Positions 8,384-23,753 of a stretch of 64,000 nt of DNA are shown here, one piece after another. Positions within the stretch are counted from its first letter, which is position 1; each line of letters begins with the position of its first letter. The notes under the pieces are model-generated. The model did no database searches, was not told the origin of the DNA, and was given only the letters and a program-made list of their open reading frames with translations. Source of the stretch: Cupriavidus pauculus (GTDB lineage: Bacteria; Pseudomonadota; Gammaproteobacteria; Burkholderiales; Burkholderiaceae); assembly GCF_008801835.1 (NCBI RefSeq), contig NZ_VZOW01000016.1, positions 1-64,000 on the forward strand, read 5' to 3'. The position numbers were made by a program, and so were the translations under genes.

Positions 8384-11011
8384 CTACTTGCAGCGCTCGC
8401 TGAATCCGCCGCTGGCTGGCTCGCCTGGATCGGCGGGGCGATGCGGCCCCTGCACCTGGCCGCTCGAGCGTCGCAGCAGGCAAACCGGCACGGCGTTCAC
8501 ATGCCATACGCGCTCGGCGTATTCGCGAATCGCACGGTCGGACGAAAACCGTCCCGAGCGCGCCGACGACAGCACCGACATCCGCTGCCAGCGCTGCGTA
8601 TCGGCATAGGCCGCCGACACCTCGCGCTGGCACTGCAGATAGGATGCGAAGTCCGCCATCAGCATGTACGGATCATGCTGCAACAGGCCGTCGAACAGCG
8701 GACGAAACACCGCGGCATCGCCCTTCGAGAAGAAGCCGTGCTGGATCAGATCCACTACCGCGCGCAGTTCGGGGCTGCTGTCGTAATAGTTGGCCGGGTG
8801 ATAGCCGGCCGCCTTGAGCGCGTAGACCTCCGTGGCATTGAGGCCGAACGGGAAGAAATTCTCCGCGCCGATGGCGTCGCGCAGTTCGATATTGGCGCCG
8901 TCCATGGTGCCGATGGTCAGCGCGCCATTCATCGCGAACTTCATGTTGCCGGTGCCTGACGCCTCCTTGCCAGCCAGCGAAATCTGCTCGGATAGATCGG
9001 CCGCCGGATAGATCTTCTGCCCGTAGGTGACATTGAAATTGGGCAGGAACACCACCTTGAGCCGATCGCGCACCTGCGGATCGCGGTTGACCACATCGGC
9101 TACCGACGTGATGAAGCGGATCATCAGCTTGGCGTAGTGATAGCCCGGCGCCGCTTTTCCGCCAAACAGGAAGGTGCGCGGCAAGACATCGGCGTGCGGA
9201 TCGGACTTGATCTGGTGGTACAGCGCGATGATGTGCAGCACGGCCAGATGCTGGCGCTTGTATTCGTGGATGCGCTTGACCATCACGTCGAACATCGATG
9301 TCGGGTCCACCGACACGCCGGTGCATTCGTGGATCAGGCGCGCCAGGTCGCGCTTGTTGTCGAGCCGCACGGCCTGCCACTGCTCGCGGAACGCGGCGTC
9401 CTCGGCAAAAGGCTCTAGCGCCTGCAGTTGGTCCAGGTCCTTGATCCAGCCGTCGCCGATGGCGTCACTGACCAGCCGCGTCAGGCGCGGGTTGGACAGC
9501 GCCAGCCAGCGTCGCGGCGTCACGCCGTTGGTGATGCTGGTGAACTTGTCGGGCCACATGGCGTGGAAATCCTGCAGCACGTCCTCGCGCATCAGCCGCG
9601 AATGCAGCTCGGCGACGCCGTTGATGGTGTGGCTGCCCACGCACGCCAGCCCGGCCATGCGCACGTAGCGCTCGCCCTGCTCGTTGATCAGTGACAGCCG
9701 CGCCAGCCGCGTCGCGTCGCCGTAGAAGCGGATGCGCACTTCGTCGAGGAAGCGCGCGTTGATCTCGCAGATGATTTCCAGATGGCGCGGCAGGATGCGG
9801 CGGAACAGTTCCACCGGCCACTGCTCCAGCGCCTCGGGCAGCAGCGTGTGGTTGGTATAGGAAAACGCGCTGCGCGTGATGTGCCAGGCGTCGTCCCACG
9901 CCAGGTCGTGATCGTCCACCAGCAGGCGCATCAGTTCGGCAATGCCGACGGCCGGATGCGTGTCGTTGAGCTGCACGGCGAACTTCTGGTGGAAGCGCGT
10001 CACCGGGATGCCGTGCGTGGCCAGCAGCCGCAGCATGTCCTGCAGCGAACACGCGACGAAGAAATACTGCTGCTCCAGCCGCAGTTCCTTGCCCTGCACG
10101 GTCTCGTCGTTGGGGTAGAGCACCTTGGTCAGGTTTTCCGAGGTGATCTTGCGGCTCACCGCACCCAGGTAGTCGCCCCGGTTGAAAGTGTGGAAGTCGA
10201 ACGCCTCGGTGGCTTCGGCGCGCCACAGGCGCAGCGTATTCACCGTGTTGACGCGATAGCCGAGAATCGGCGAATCGAACGGCACGCCGACCACCGTCTT
10301 TTCCGGCACCCATCGCACGCGATAGCGGCCGCGGTCGTCGGTGTAGTGCTCGGTGCGTCCGCCCAGCCGCACCTGTACGGCCCATTCGGAACGCTGGATC
10401 TCCCACGGGTTGCCGTGACGCAGCCAGGTGTCGGTGGTCTCCACCTGCATGCCGTCGATGATGTTCTGGTGGAAGATGCCGTATTCATAGCGGATGCCGT
10501 AGCCGAGCGCCGGGATTTCGAGCGTCGCCAGCGAATCCATGAAGCACGCCGCCAGACGCCCCAGGCCGCCATTGCCGAGGCCCGGCTCTTCTTCCTGCGC
10601 CAGGATGTCGTCGAGATCGAGGTCGAGCGACGCCATCGCGCCGCGCACCTCGTCGACGATACCGAGGTTGACGAGGTTGTTGCCCAGATGCGGGCCCATC
10701 AGGAATTCGGCGGAAAGATACGCCACCGTGCGCGACGGCTGTGCCTGATAGGTCTCAGCTGTGCTGATCCAGCGCTGTACCAGCCGGTCGCGCACGGTAT
10801 GCGCCAGGGCCTGGTAGAGATCGTTGCCGCTGGCATGACCGGGAAGCTTTCCCTGCGTATAAAAAACGTGATCGAGAAACGCGCGCCGGATCGTGGCGCT
10901 GGACATCGCGGTTCTCGTGTCGTCGCCCTGGTCATGCTGCGACCGGACTTCTTGAGCGGTACTGCGGTTTGCATCGGCATGGGCCGGCCAGAGCCGGGAT
11001 GCATCGGTCAT
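8384..11011 (-). CDS. glgP: Glycogen/alpha-glucan phosphorylase GlgP
   Basis: The 875-aa GT35 enzyme removes terminal glucose from alpha-glucan chains as glucose-1-phosphate, using pyridoxal phosphate. The N-terminal YLSAEFLMG motif, NGGLGRLAACFMDS, the active-site loop and the PLP lysine motif EASGTGNMKFAMNG are intact, and the length is about normal (roughly 810-840 aa plus an N-terminal extension). The ATG at 11011 is chosen because TAGGAG lies 8 nt upstream. The longer frame starting at 11074 has no ribosome-binding site. The gene stands between the small region upstream of the hybrid kinase and glgA. Confidence 0.96.
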   Translation of the reverse strand: MTDASRLWPAHADANRSTAQEVRSQHDQGDDTRTAMSSATIRRAFLDHVFYTQGKLPGHASGNDLYQALAHTVRDRLVQRWISTAETYQAQPSRTVAYLSAEFLMGPHLGNNLVNLGIVDEVRGAMASLDLDLDDILAQEEEPGLGNGGLGRLAACFMDSLATLEIPALGYGIRYEYGIFHQNIIDGMQVETTDTWLRHGNPWEIQRSEWAVQVRLGGRTEHYTDDRGRYRVRWVPEKTVVGVPFDSPILGYRVNTVNTLRLWRAEATEAFDFHTFNRGDYLGAVSRKITSENLTKVLYPNDETVQGKELRLEQQYFFVACSLQDMLRLLATHGIPVTRFHQKFAVQLNDTHPAVGIAELMRLLVDDHDLAWDDAWHITRSAFSYTNHTLLPEALEQWPVELFRRILPRHLEIICEINARFLDEVRIRFYGDATRLARLSLINEQGERYVRMAGLACVGSHTINGVAELHSRLMREDVLQDFHAMWPDKFTSITNGVTPRRWLALSNPRLTRLVSDAIGDGWIKDLDQLQALEPFAEDAAFREQWQAVRLDNKRDLARLIHECTGVSVDPTSMFDVMVKRIHEYKRQHLAVLHIIALYHQIKSDPHADVLPRTFLFGGKAAPGYHYAKLMIRFITSVADVVNRDPQVRDRLKVVFLPNFNVTYGQKIYPAADLSEQISLAGKEASGTGNMKFAMNGALTIGTMDGANIELRDAIGAENFFPFGLNATEVYALKAAGYHPANYYDSSPELRAVVDLIQHGFFSKGDAAVFRPLFDGLLQHDPYMLMADFASYLQCQREVSAAYADTQRWQRMSVLSSARSGRFSSDRAIREYAERVWHVNAVPVCLLRRSSGQVQGPHRPADPGEPASGGFSERCK

Positions 11012-11611
11012 CACGTAACTCCTACACGAAAAGGACAAATAATCGATATCGATGGGCGCGGCGCGATCTTTCATGCTAGAAATCGTGCCTCCGGCGTCAA
11101 GTTACAGACTGCCGGTAAAGCTGGTATGAAAGCTGCTGCACTGACGATTCCATTTTTCACGTGAACGGCTGCGAGGCGCACCATGGCGAACCAGATTCCG
11201 CACGACCCCGTACGCAAGCCGGACCCCCGGCCCGACCAGAGTCCCGATCACGGCAAGGAAAAAGGGGATCAGCCGGCACGCAACCTGCCGGACAAGCATC
11301 CAACGCCGCCCTCGGCCACTCTGCGTGGGGCGCGTGCCGCGCGAGCGGTGCGACGCTGGTCGACCGCGCGCGGCGCGCATGCAACGTAAGGATTCCAGCA
11401 CCCTTGGCGCGATCGTTGTACGAATTGCATTCGCGCTATCTGCGGATCGCGAAGCGCCAGCTATGATTAAAAGGCGCTGCCATGGGGGCCACGATAAAAC
11501 CCGTTGCAGCCGTATGGCAAAGCGCCGCGGAACGCTGCGACGATTGCCGCAAGAATCGTCACAGAGCGCTGCCATATTTCCATAGAACAATCCGAACAAA
11601 AGGGACTCCGC
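11012..11611. other. Divergent intergenic region, glgP and hybrid kinase
   Basis: This 600-bp region separates divergent glgP and the hybrid kinase. At 11074-11089 (minus strand) a sigma-54-like pair, GGCACG and TAGCA, lies 63 bp before the glgP start. Its GG-to-GC spacing is 11 nt instead of 10, so it may not function. One small open frame (11183-11389) is described separately. Nothing else is recognised. Confidence 0.5.
11183..11389 (+). CDS. Possible small Pro-rich protein, 68 aa
   Basis: A short frame with ATG at 11183 and GAGG about 9 nt upstream encodes a hydrophilic protein rich in Pro, Asp and Arg, beginning MANQIPHDPVRKPDPRPDQ. It has no membrane segment or known domain. The N-terminal half looks like the small disordered proteins common in Burkholderiaceae, but the Arg-rich C-terminal half could be chance. 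No function is proposed. Confidence 0.35.
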   Translation: MANQIPHDPVRKPDPRPDQSPDHGKEKGDQPARNLPDKHPTPPSATLRGARAARAVRRWSTARGAHAT

Positions 11612-13549
11612 ATGCCGGACCTGCAGACGGATGGCACGCCAGGCGTAGTCGTGCGCCGGGCGGGGAGGGAATCGATATCGGATGGCGCGCCCGCGCCAGG
11701 GGATCGCGCGCGTGCGCTGCTCGATGCCGTGGACGATACCGCGATCTTCGAGATCAGTCTCGACGGGCATGTCTGCCTGTGGACCGAGGCTGCACGCCGC
11801 ACCCTGCTGTACACCGAACAAGAAGCGCTGGGCAGCCACCTGTCGCGCTTTCACTCCGTCGAATCCGCCGCCACCGGCGAGCCTGCGCGCTGGATCGAGG
11901 CTGCCCGGCAAAGCGGACGCGCCGAAGACCGCGGCTGGCGCGTGCGTCGCGACGGCAGCGTGTTCTACGCCAGCGCAGTGCTGGTGGCGTTGCCTGATGC
12001 CGATGGCGCACCCAGCGGGTTCGCCGTGGTCTATCGCGACATCACCATCCAGTACGCCGCCGAGGAACATGCGCGGCAGACAGAGGCGCGCCAACTTCAA
12101 CTGCTGGCGCAGCTCGACGATACCGCGGTGTGCGAACTGAGCGCACAAGGCGAGATCCGCAACTGGAGCCCGGGCGCCGAGCGCCTGTTCGGCTATACCG
12201 CGGCCGAGATGGTGGGACAGCCGCTGTCGAGCCTTTATCCGGGCAACGATGCTGCGGCCGATGGCGAACAGACCGGGCTGCAAGCCGTGCGCGCAACCGG
12301 CAGCTGGTGCGGCGAGCAACGCCTGCAGCGTCAGGACGGCACAGTGGTGCGCTGCCGCATCCAGCAGGTGCTGCAGCGCGACAGCGCCGAAAGCCTGTCC
12401 GGCATCCTGTGGACCGCGCGCGATATCACCGATACGGCGCGGCTCGATGAACTGGAGCGCGCGGGCCATCGCGTGCAGGCGTTCCTCGCCATCCTGGCCC
12501 ACGAACTGCGCAACCCGCTGGCGCCGATCCGCAATGCGGTCGACGTGATCCGGCTGACGCCGGGCGGCGACACGCGCATTCGCCATTGCGCCGAGATCAT
12601 CGGCCGCCAGTTGCAGTTGCTGACGCGGCTCGTCAACGACCTGATGGATGTGGGGCGCGTCACCAGCGGCAAGCTGAAGGTGCAACGGGTGCCGATCCTT
12701 TACAACGACGTAGTCACCGCATCGATCGAGGCTATCCGCCCGGCGCTGGATGCGGCCAGCCAGACGCTGACGGTCACGCTGCCGCCCGGGCCGGTGTTCG
12801 TCAACGGCGACGCGGCCCGGCTGGAACAGGTCATGTCGAACCTGCTCAGCAATGCCACCAAGTACACGCCGCGCGGCGGCACGGTGACGGTGCGCGTCAG
12901 GGCCGACGATGGCCAGGTGATCACTACCATCAGCGATACGGGACGCGGTATTGCCGATGCGGCGCTCGAGCGCATCTTTCATCTGTTCGCGCAGGAGGGC
13001 GATGCCGACACCGCGCGCAGCGGGCTCGGCATCGGCCTGGCCCTGGCGCGCGCGGTGGTCGATGCGCATGGCGGCGCGATCCGGGCCAGCAGCGCGGGCG
13101 AAGGTCGCGGCAGCACGTTCACGGTGATCCTGCCCGAGGTCGAAATGGATGGCGCCGGCATGCAGCGCGCCAGCCCGGCCACATGCACGGGCCAGCGCAT
13201 CCTGATCGTCGACGACAGCGCCGATTCGGCAGACAGCATGGCCGAGTTGCTGATCGTGCTGGGACACGACGCGCGGCCGGCTTACACCGGCCTGCGCGCG
13301 CTGGAGATGTTGCGCGACTTCACGCCCGACGTGGTGCTGCTGGATCTGGAAATGCCGGACATGAGCGGCTTCGAAGTGCTGGCGGTGCTGCGCCGCGAGC
13401 ATCCCGGCCTGCGTGTGTTCGCTCTGACCGGCCGCGGCACGCCCGAGGACCGGCGACTGACCGAATCCGCCGGCTTCGACGCGCATCTGGTCAAGCCACT
13501 GACCGTGGAGGCGCTGTGCCGCGCGCTGGCCGGAGACCTCCGCGCGTGA
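11612..13549 (+). CDS. Soluble PAS hybrid histidine kinase
   Basis: The 645-aa protein has two PAS-type sensor domains (about 35-145 and 160-270), a HisKA domain with His297 in LAHELRNPLAPI, and an HATPase domain with N-box Asn414 and G1 motif DTGRGI. A C-terminal receiver domain carries Asp578 in VVLLDLEMPDMSGFE. No membrane segment is visible, so it should sense a cytoplasmic signal. ATG 11612 has AGGG upstream and is preferred over the longer frame from 11504. The stop is 1 bp from the convergent malQ stop. Its place between two glucan operons suggests, but does not show, a role in their control. It lacks an output domain and may feed a phosphorelay. Confidence 0.88.
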   Translation: MPDLQTDGTPGVVVRRAGRESISDGAPAPGDRARALLDAVDDTAIFEISLDGHVCLWTEAARRTLLYTEQEALGSHLSRFHSVESAATGEPARWIEAARQSGRAEDRGWRVRRDGSVFYASAVLVALPDADGAPSGFAVVYRDITIQYAAEEHARQTEARQLQLLAQLDDTAVCELSAQGEIRNWSPGAERLFGYTAAEMVGQPLSSLYPGNDAAADGEQTGLQAVRATGSWCGEQRLQRQDGTVVRCRIQQVLQRDSAESLSGILWTARDITDTARLDELERAGHRVQAFLAILAHELRNPLAPIRNAVDVIRLTPGGDTRIRHCAEIIGRQLQLLTRLVNDLMDVGRVTSGKLKVQRVPILYNDVVTASIEAIRPALDAASQTLTVTLPPGPVFVNGDAARLEQVMSNLLSNATKYTPRGGTVTVRVRADDGQVITTISDTGRGIADAALERIFHLFAQEGDADTARSGLGIGLALARAVVDAHGGAIRASSAGEGRGSTFTVILPEVEMDGAGMQRASPATCTGQRILIVDDSADSADSMAELLIVLGHDARPAYTGLRALEMLRDFTPDVVLLDLEMPDMSGFEVLAVLRREHPGLRVFALTGRGTPEDRRLTESAGFDAHLVKPLTVEALCRALAGDLRA

Positions 13550-13550
13550 T

Positions 13551-15877
13551 TTACCCATCGCTGCGCTTGCCGGTATGCGTTGCGCTCGCGCTGGCCTCTT
13601 CGCCATTGGCGGTCAGCGCCGCAATACGGCGCCGCACTTCGGGACGGTCGAACACGTTGCGCACGTCGGCGTCGATGCGCCGTTGCCAGTTGGGGTGATC
13701 GGCGATCGTACCGGGCAGGTTGGGCTGCTCACGCAGCGCAAGCAGGTCTTCCATCGGCGCCAGGCGCAGCGGTGTCGCGGCGCGCCCGAGCCACTGCAGC
13801 ACGAGATCGACCGGCGCGGCTTGCGGCGGCGGTTCGTCGCCATGCGCCACGCCTGCGTCGCACATCGCCTGCCATAGCGCGCTGCGCTCACGCGCGCGCG
13901 CCGCCATGGCCGACGCTTCGGTTTCATCGGCGCCCAACTGCCGCAGGCGCGCGCGCCACGCGATGTCGTTGCCGGACCACCATCCGACGATGGTCGGCAG
14001 ATCGTGCGTGGTGGTCGTGGCCACCGCTTGCGCGGGCCATTGCCACGGCGGCAGGAACGGCGCGGACGCATCGGCGTCTTCATCGGCGTCTTTATCGACG
14101 CACGCTTCATCGGATGCCTTGGTGCCCGTGTCGGCGGATTGCGGCGTCGCCGCTTCTTTGGCCGCATCCTCTGCCCCAGCCGCGTCGTCATCCTGCGCCG
14201 CGCGTTCGAACCACAGCACGTCGATGCCAAGCACGCCGCGTGCTTCGAGCGCGGCGTTCAGCGTTTCCGGCACGGTGCCGAGGTTTTCGCCGATGATGAT
14301 CGCGCGGTGCCGCCAGGACTCGATCGCCACCAGGCGCAGCAGATCGTCGAGCGGATATGACAGATAGGCGCCGGCGCTGGCGGGCGCGCCCGACGGCACC
14401 AGCCAGATGCGCGCCAGGCCCAGCACGTGGTCGATGCGCAAGCCGCCCGCGTGGGCCAGATTGGCGCGCAGCATCTCGATGAATGCGGCGTAGCCATGGC
14501 GACGCAATCCGCGCGGCGAGAACACGGCCACGCCCCAGTCCTGACCCAGCGGGTTATAGAGATCGGGCGGCGCGCCTGCATGGCAGCCGTTGATGATTTC
14601 GGTCTGGCGCGTCCATGCATGGCTGCCGCCAGGGTCTGTGCCGACGGCCAGATCGGCAATTACGCCGATCGCCATGCCCGCGCGGCGCGCACGCTGCTGC
14701 GCGTCGTCGAGCCCGTCGGCAGCCAGCCATTGGACGAAGGTGTGAAAGCCGATGGCGTCGGGATGCTCGGTCGCAAACGCGGTAACGGCCGCGCCGTTCG
14801 GTGAGCGCAATGCCACTGGCCAGCGTCGCCAGTCGGCCGCGTCGGCGATGGCTTCTTGCAAGGATTCAGGCGAGAGGCCGCCAGCGGCTTCGCGCTCGCG
14901 CACGTCGGCAAGGCGCGCGTTTTGAATCGCTTCGAAGCACGCATGGGCCAGCAGCGCATTGCCGCCGCGCGCACGGAATGCGGCAAATGCCTGACGTTGC
15001 GTGGTGCTGAGCAGCGTGTCATGCCGCTCCCACAATGCGCGCAGCAGCGCATGGCGTGCGTGCGCCAGCGCCGGCCAGTCGATTTCCGCGCGCCGCTCGG
15101 CCAGTGCCAGCGCGTCGCCCAGGCCCAGCGCGGCAATCGCGTCGGCCACGGCCTGTTGGCCGAACACACGCGCGGGATCGGCGTACAGCGCATTGAAAAA
15201 GATCCGGCTCGATGGCGAGTACGGGCTGTAGCGTTCGGGCAGGCCCATGAAGCCCGCGTGCAGCGGGTTGATCGCCACCGCATCGGCGCCGGCACGCGCC
15301 GCGGCTTCGGCGCAAAGTGCCAGCGTGCTCAGGTCGCCCAGTCCCGTATCGGCGCCGCGCCGCAGGCCGTAGAGCTGGACGGAGACGCCCCAAGGTTTGC
15401 GCGCCTGCGCCGCGCGCGGCGAAGCGGCTAGTGCGTCGGCCACGCCAAAGCATCGCGGCGGCGCCACCGCCACGATGGTTTCGGCATCGCCCAGCAACAG
15501 ACGGTGATAGCCCCACTGCGCAATCGGCTCGATCTGCATGGCGCTCTCGCTGATGCGCTGCGCCACGCCCTCGATGATCGTCCCGTCCTCGAGATCGAGA
15601 CGATAGGGCCGCTGCGGCACGGTATGCGCCCACGGCACGATCACGGGCTGATGCTGATCGGCGGTGATCAGCGGTGGCAGCGGCTGCGCGCCGTCGTCAG
15701 CAGCCAGCCGCGCGTGCGACGCCGCGCATTCGCCGGCGGATCCACACGGCAGCTCCAGCGCCGTGAGCACCGCGCGCAGGGCCTCGTCGGTCAACGCCTG
15801 CGGCCGGTTCCACGCATCGCGCCAGTGCACCTGCAGGCCCGCGCGCGCTGCCAGTTGACGGAGCGGATCGCCGGTGG

Positions 15878-15881
<4 letters not shown>
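13551..15881 (-). CDS. malQ: 4-alpha-glucanotransferase MalQ
   Basis: The 776-aa GH77 enzyme moves alpha-1,4-glucan segments between maltodextrins and releases glucose, recycling short chains left by GlgP and GlgX. The N-terminal extension domain typical of bacterial MalQ is followed by the barrel with SPYSPSSRIFFNALY, the nucleophile Asp in GLRIDHVLGL, the Glu in IIGENLGTVPETL, and TTTHDLPTIVGWWSG. Between the FERAAQ and FLPPWQWP segments (about residues 556-603) there is an unusual Asp/Ala/Glu/Lys-rich insertion of about 45 residues. The start overlaps the glgX stop by 4 bp (ATGA). It is the last gene of the glgE operon. Confidence 0.95.
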
Positions 15882-18025
<2,144 letters not shown>

Positions 18026-18067
18026 CCAAGAGGCTCCTGTTTGTGGTTGTTGTCGGTGTGGCGGTGA

Positions 18068-20357
18068 TTACAAATCGGTTGCGGGGCGCAAGACCAGCGT
18101 CGCCAGCGGCGGCAGCGTCAGCGCCACCGATGCCGGCTGTCCGTGCGATGGCGTCGCGTCGGCCTGCACGCGCCCGCCGTTGCCCAGGTTGCTGCCGCCG
18201 TAGACGCCGGCGTCGGTGTTCAGGCATTCCTCCCAGTCGCCCGCAAACGGCACGCCCACGCGGTAGCCGTAGCGCGGCACCGGTGTCATGTTGACCACCA
18301 CCAGCACCGTGTCGCGGCTGTCGGCCGCGGCGCGGCGCAGATAGGCAAAGACGCTGTTCTGGTGATCGTCGCCCACGATCCACTGGAAACCTTCGGGCCG
18401 GTGATCGGCGGCATGGAGCGCCGGCAGGCTGCGATACAGGCGGTTCAAATCGCGCACCAGCGAATGCACGCCGCGATGCGCGGGCTGATCGAGCAGCGCC
18501 CAGTCGAGTTCCTCGTCATGGTTCCATTCGCGCCACTGCGCGAACTCGCCGCCCATGAACAGCAGCTTCTTGCCCGGGTGCGTCCACATGAAGCCGTAGT
18601 AGGCGCGCAGGTTGGCAAAGCGCTGCCAGTCGTCGCCGGGCGCCTTGCCGATCATCGATCCCTTGCCATGCACCACTTCGTCGTGCGACAGCGGCAGCAC
18701 GAACGCTTCGGACCAGGCGTAGACCATCCCGAAAGTCATGTCGCTGTGGTGCCATGGACGGTGGATCGGCTGGTGTGACAAATAGCGCAGCGTGTCGTGC
18801 ATCCAGCCCATGTTCCACTTGAAATGAAAGCCCAGGCCGCCCGATTCCACACTTGCCGTGACGCCGGGCCATGCGGTGGACTCTTCCGCGATGGTCAGCG
18901 CGCCGGGGCAGCGCTCGCGCACCAGCGCGTTCATCTCGCGCAGAAAGGCCACCGATTCCAGGTTCTCGCGGCCCCCAAAGCGGTTTGGCACCCATTGGCC
19001 CGGCTCGCGGCTGTAGTCGCGGTACAGCATGGACGCCACGGCGTCGACGCGCAGCGCATCGGCGTGGAAGTGTTCGAGCCAATGCATCGCGTTGGCCAGC
19101 AGGAAGCCGCGCACCTCGTTGCGGCCGAGGTTGTAGATCAGCGTGTTCCAGTCCTGGTGATAGCCCTCGCGCGGGTCCTCGTGTTCGTACAGCGCGGTGC
19201 CGTCGAATTGCGCCAGCCCGTGCGGATCGGTGGGGAAGTGCGCGGGCACCCAATCGAGGATCACGCCGATGCCGGCCTGGTGGCAGCGGTCGATGAACGC
19301 TGCAAACCGGTCTGGTGGACCCAGCCGCGATGTGGGCGCGAATAGCGAGAGCGGCTGGTAGCCCCAAGATCCGCCGAACGGATGCTCGGTCACCGGCAGC
19401 AGTTCGATATGCGTGAAGCCCAGATCGCGCACGTACGGAATCAGCCGCTCGGCCAGGATATCCCAGCCGCGCCCGGTATCGTTGGCCGCGCGCTGCCACG
19501 ACATGACATGCAGCTCGTAGACCGACATGGGCGTCGCATAGGGATCGGTGCGTGCGCGCTGTTCCAGCCACGCCGCGTCATTCCACTGGAACGGCGGCGC
19601 CATACGGCCCGCGCACGCCACCACCGACGCGGTGGCCGGCGGCAGCTCGGTGGCCTGCGCCACCGGGTCCGCCTTGTCGGGCAGCGCCTCGCCGTGCGGG
19701 CCGGTCATGTCGTACTTGTAGCGGCTGCCGCCCGCCGCGCCCATCGCCTGCGGCACGAACAGTTCCCAGACTCCGGACCCCAGGCGAAGCCGCATCGGAT
19801 GCCGTGCAGGATTCCAGCCGTTGAAATCGCCGATCACCGACACACGTTGCGCGTTGGGCGCCCACACGGCAAAGCGCACGCCGGGCTCTCCCTCGATCGT
19901 CAGGCACTGCGCACCGAGGCACTTGCCCAGTTCCAGATGGCGGCCCTCGTTGAACAGATGCAGGTCGAGATCGCCAAGCAGCAGGCCGAACGCGTACGGG
20001 TCGGCGCTGATCTGCTCGCTGCCGTCCGGCCAGCGGACGCGCAGGCGATAGTCCTGGACGCCTGGCAGGCGCTGCGCGTCGGGCTGATTGCCGACCGGAT
20101 TGCGGCCGGTCTCAGGCCAATCGGGCAAGCGGCCCGCGAACACGCCGTCGGGATGCAGTTGCACCATGTCGGCCAGGAAATCCCCATGCGCATCGGTAAG
20201 CTGCATGGCTGCAGCGCCGGGTACCACGGCGCGCACCGTCATGCCATGTTCGTCGCGATGCGGACCCAGCACGCCGAACGGATCGGCAAGCCGACCTTCG
20301 CGCAGTGCATCGATGACCGGACCCGGCAGGGTCGGCGCGGGCAGGTCGAGCGCGGCG

Positions 20358-20371
<14 letters not shown>
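18068..20371 (-). CDS. glgB: 1,4-alpha-glucan branching enzyme GlgB
   Basis: The 767-aa GH13 enzyme introduces alpha-1,6 branches into linear glucan made by GlgE or GlgA. It has a full-length N1 domain ([11 protein letters not shown], 30-40), a CBM48 domain (about 155-250, [20 protein letters not shown]), and the catalytic barrel. The barrel shows Asp443 in [17 protein letters not shown], Glu496 in [10 protein letters not shown], and [10 protein letters not shown]. The ATG at 20371 was chosen by homology; the upstream frame is the shadow of treS. The start overlaps the treS stop by 14 bp, which suggests coupled translation within the glgE operon. Confidence 0.96.

Positions 20372-23749
<3,378 letters not shown>

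Positions 23750-23753
<4 letters not shown>

Noticed and set aside
11102..13606. An 834-codon minus-strand open frame
   Set aside because: It is the antisense shadow of the hybrid histidine kinase, which has all kinase and receiver motifs.
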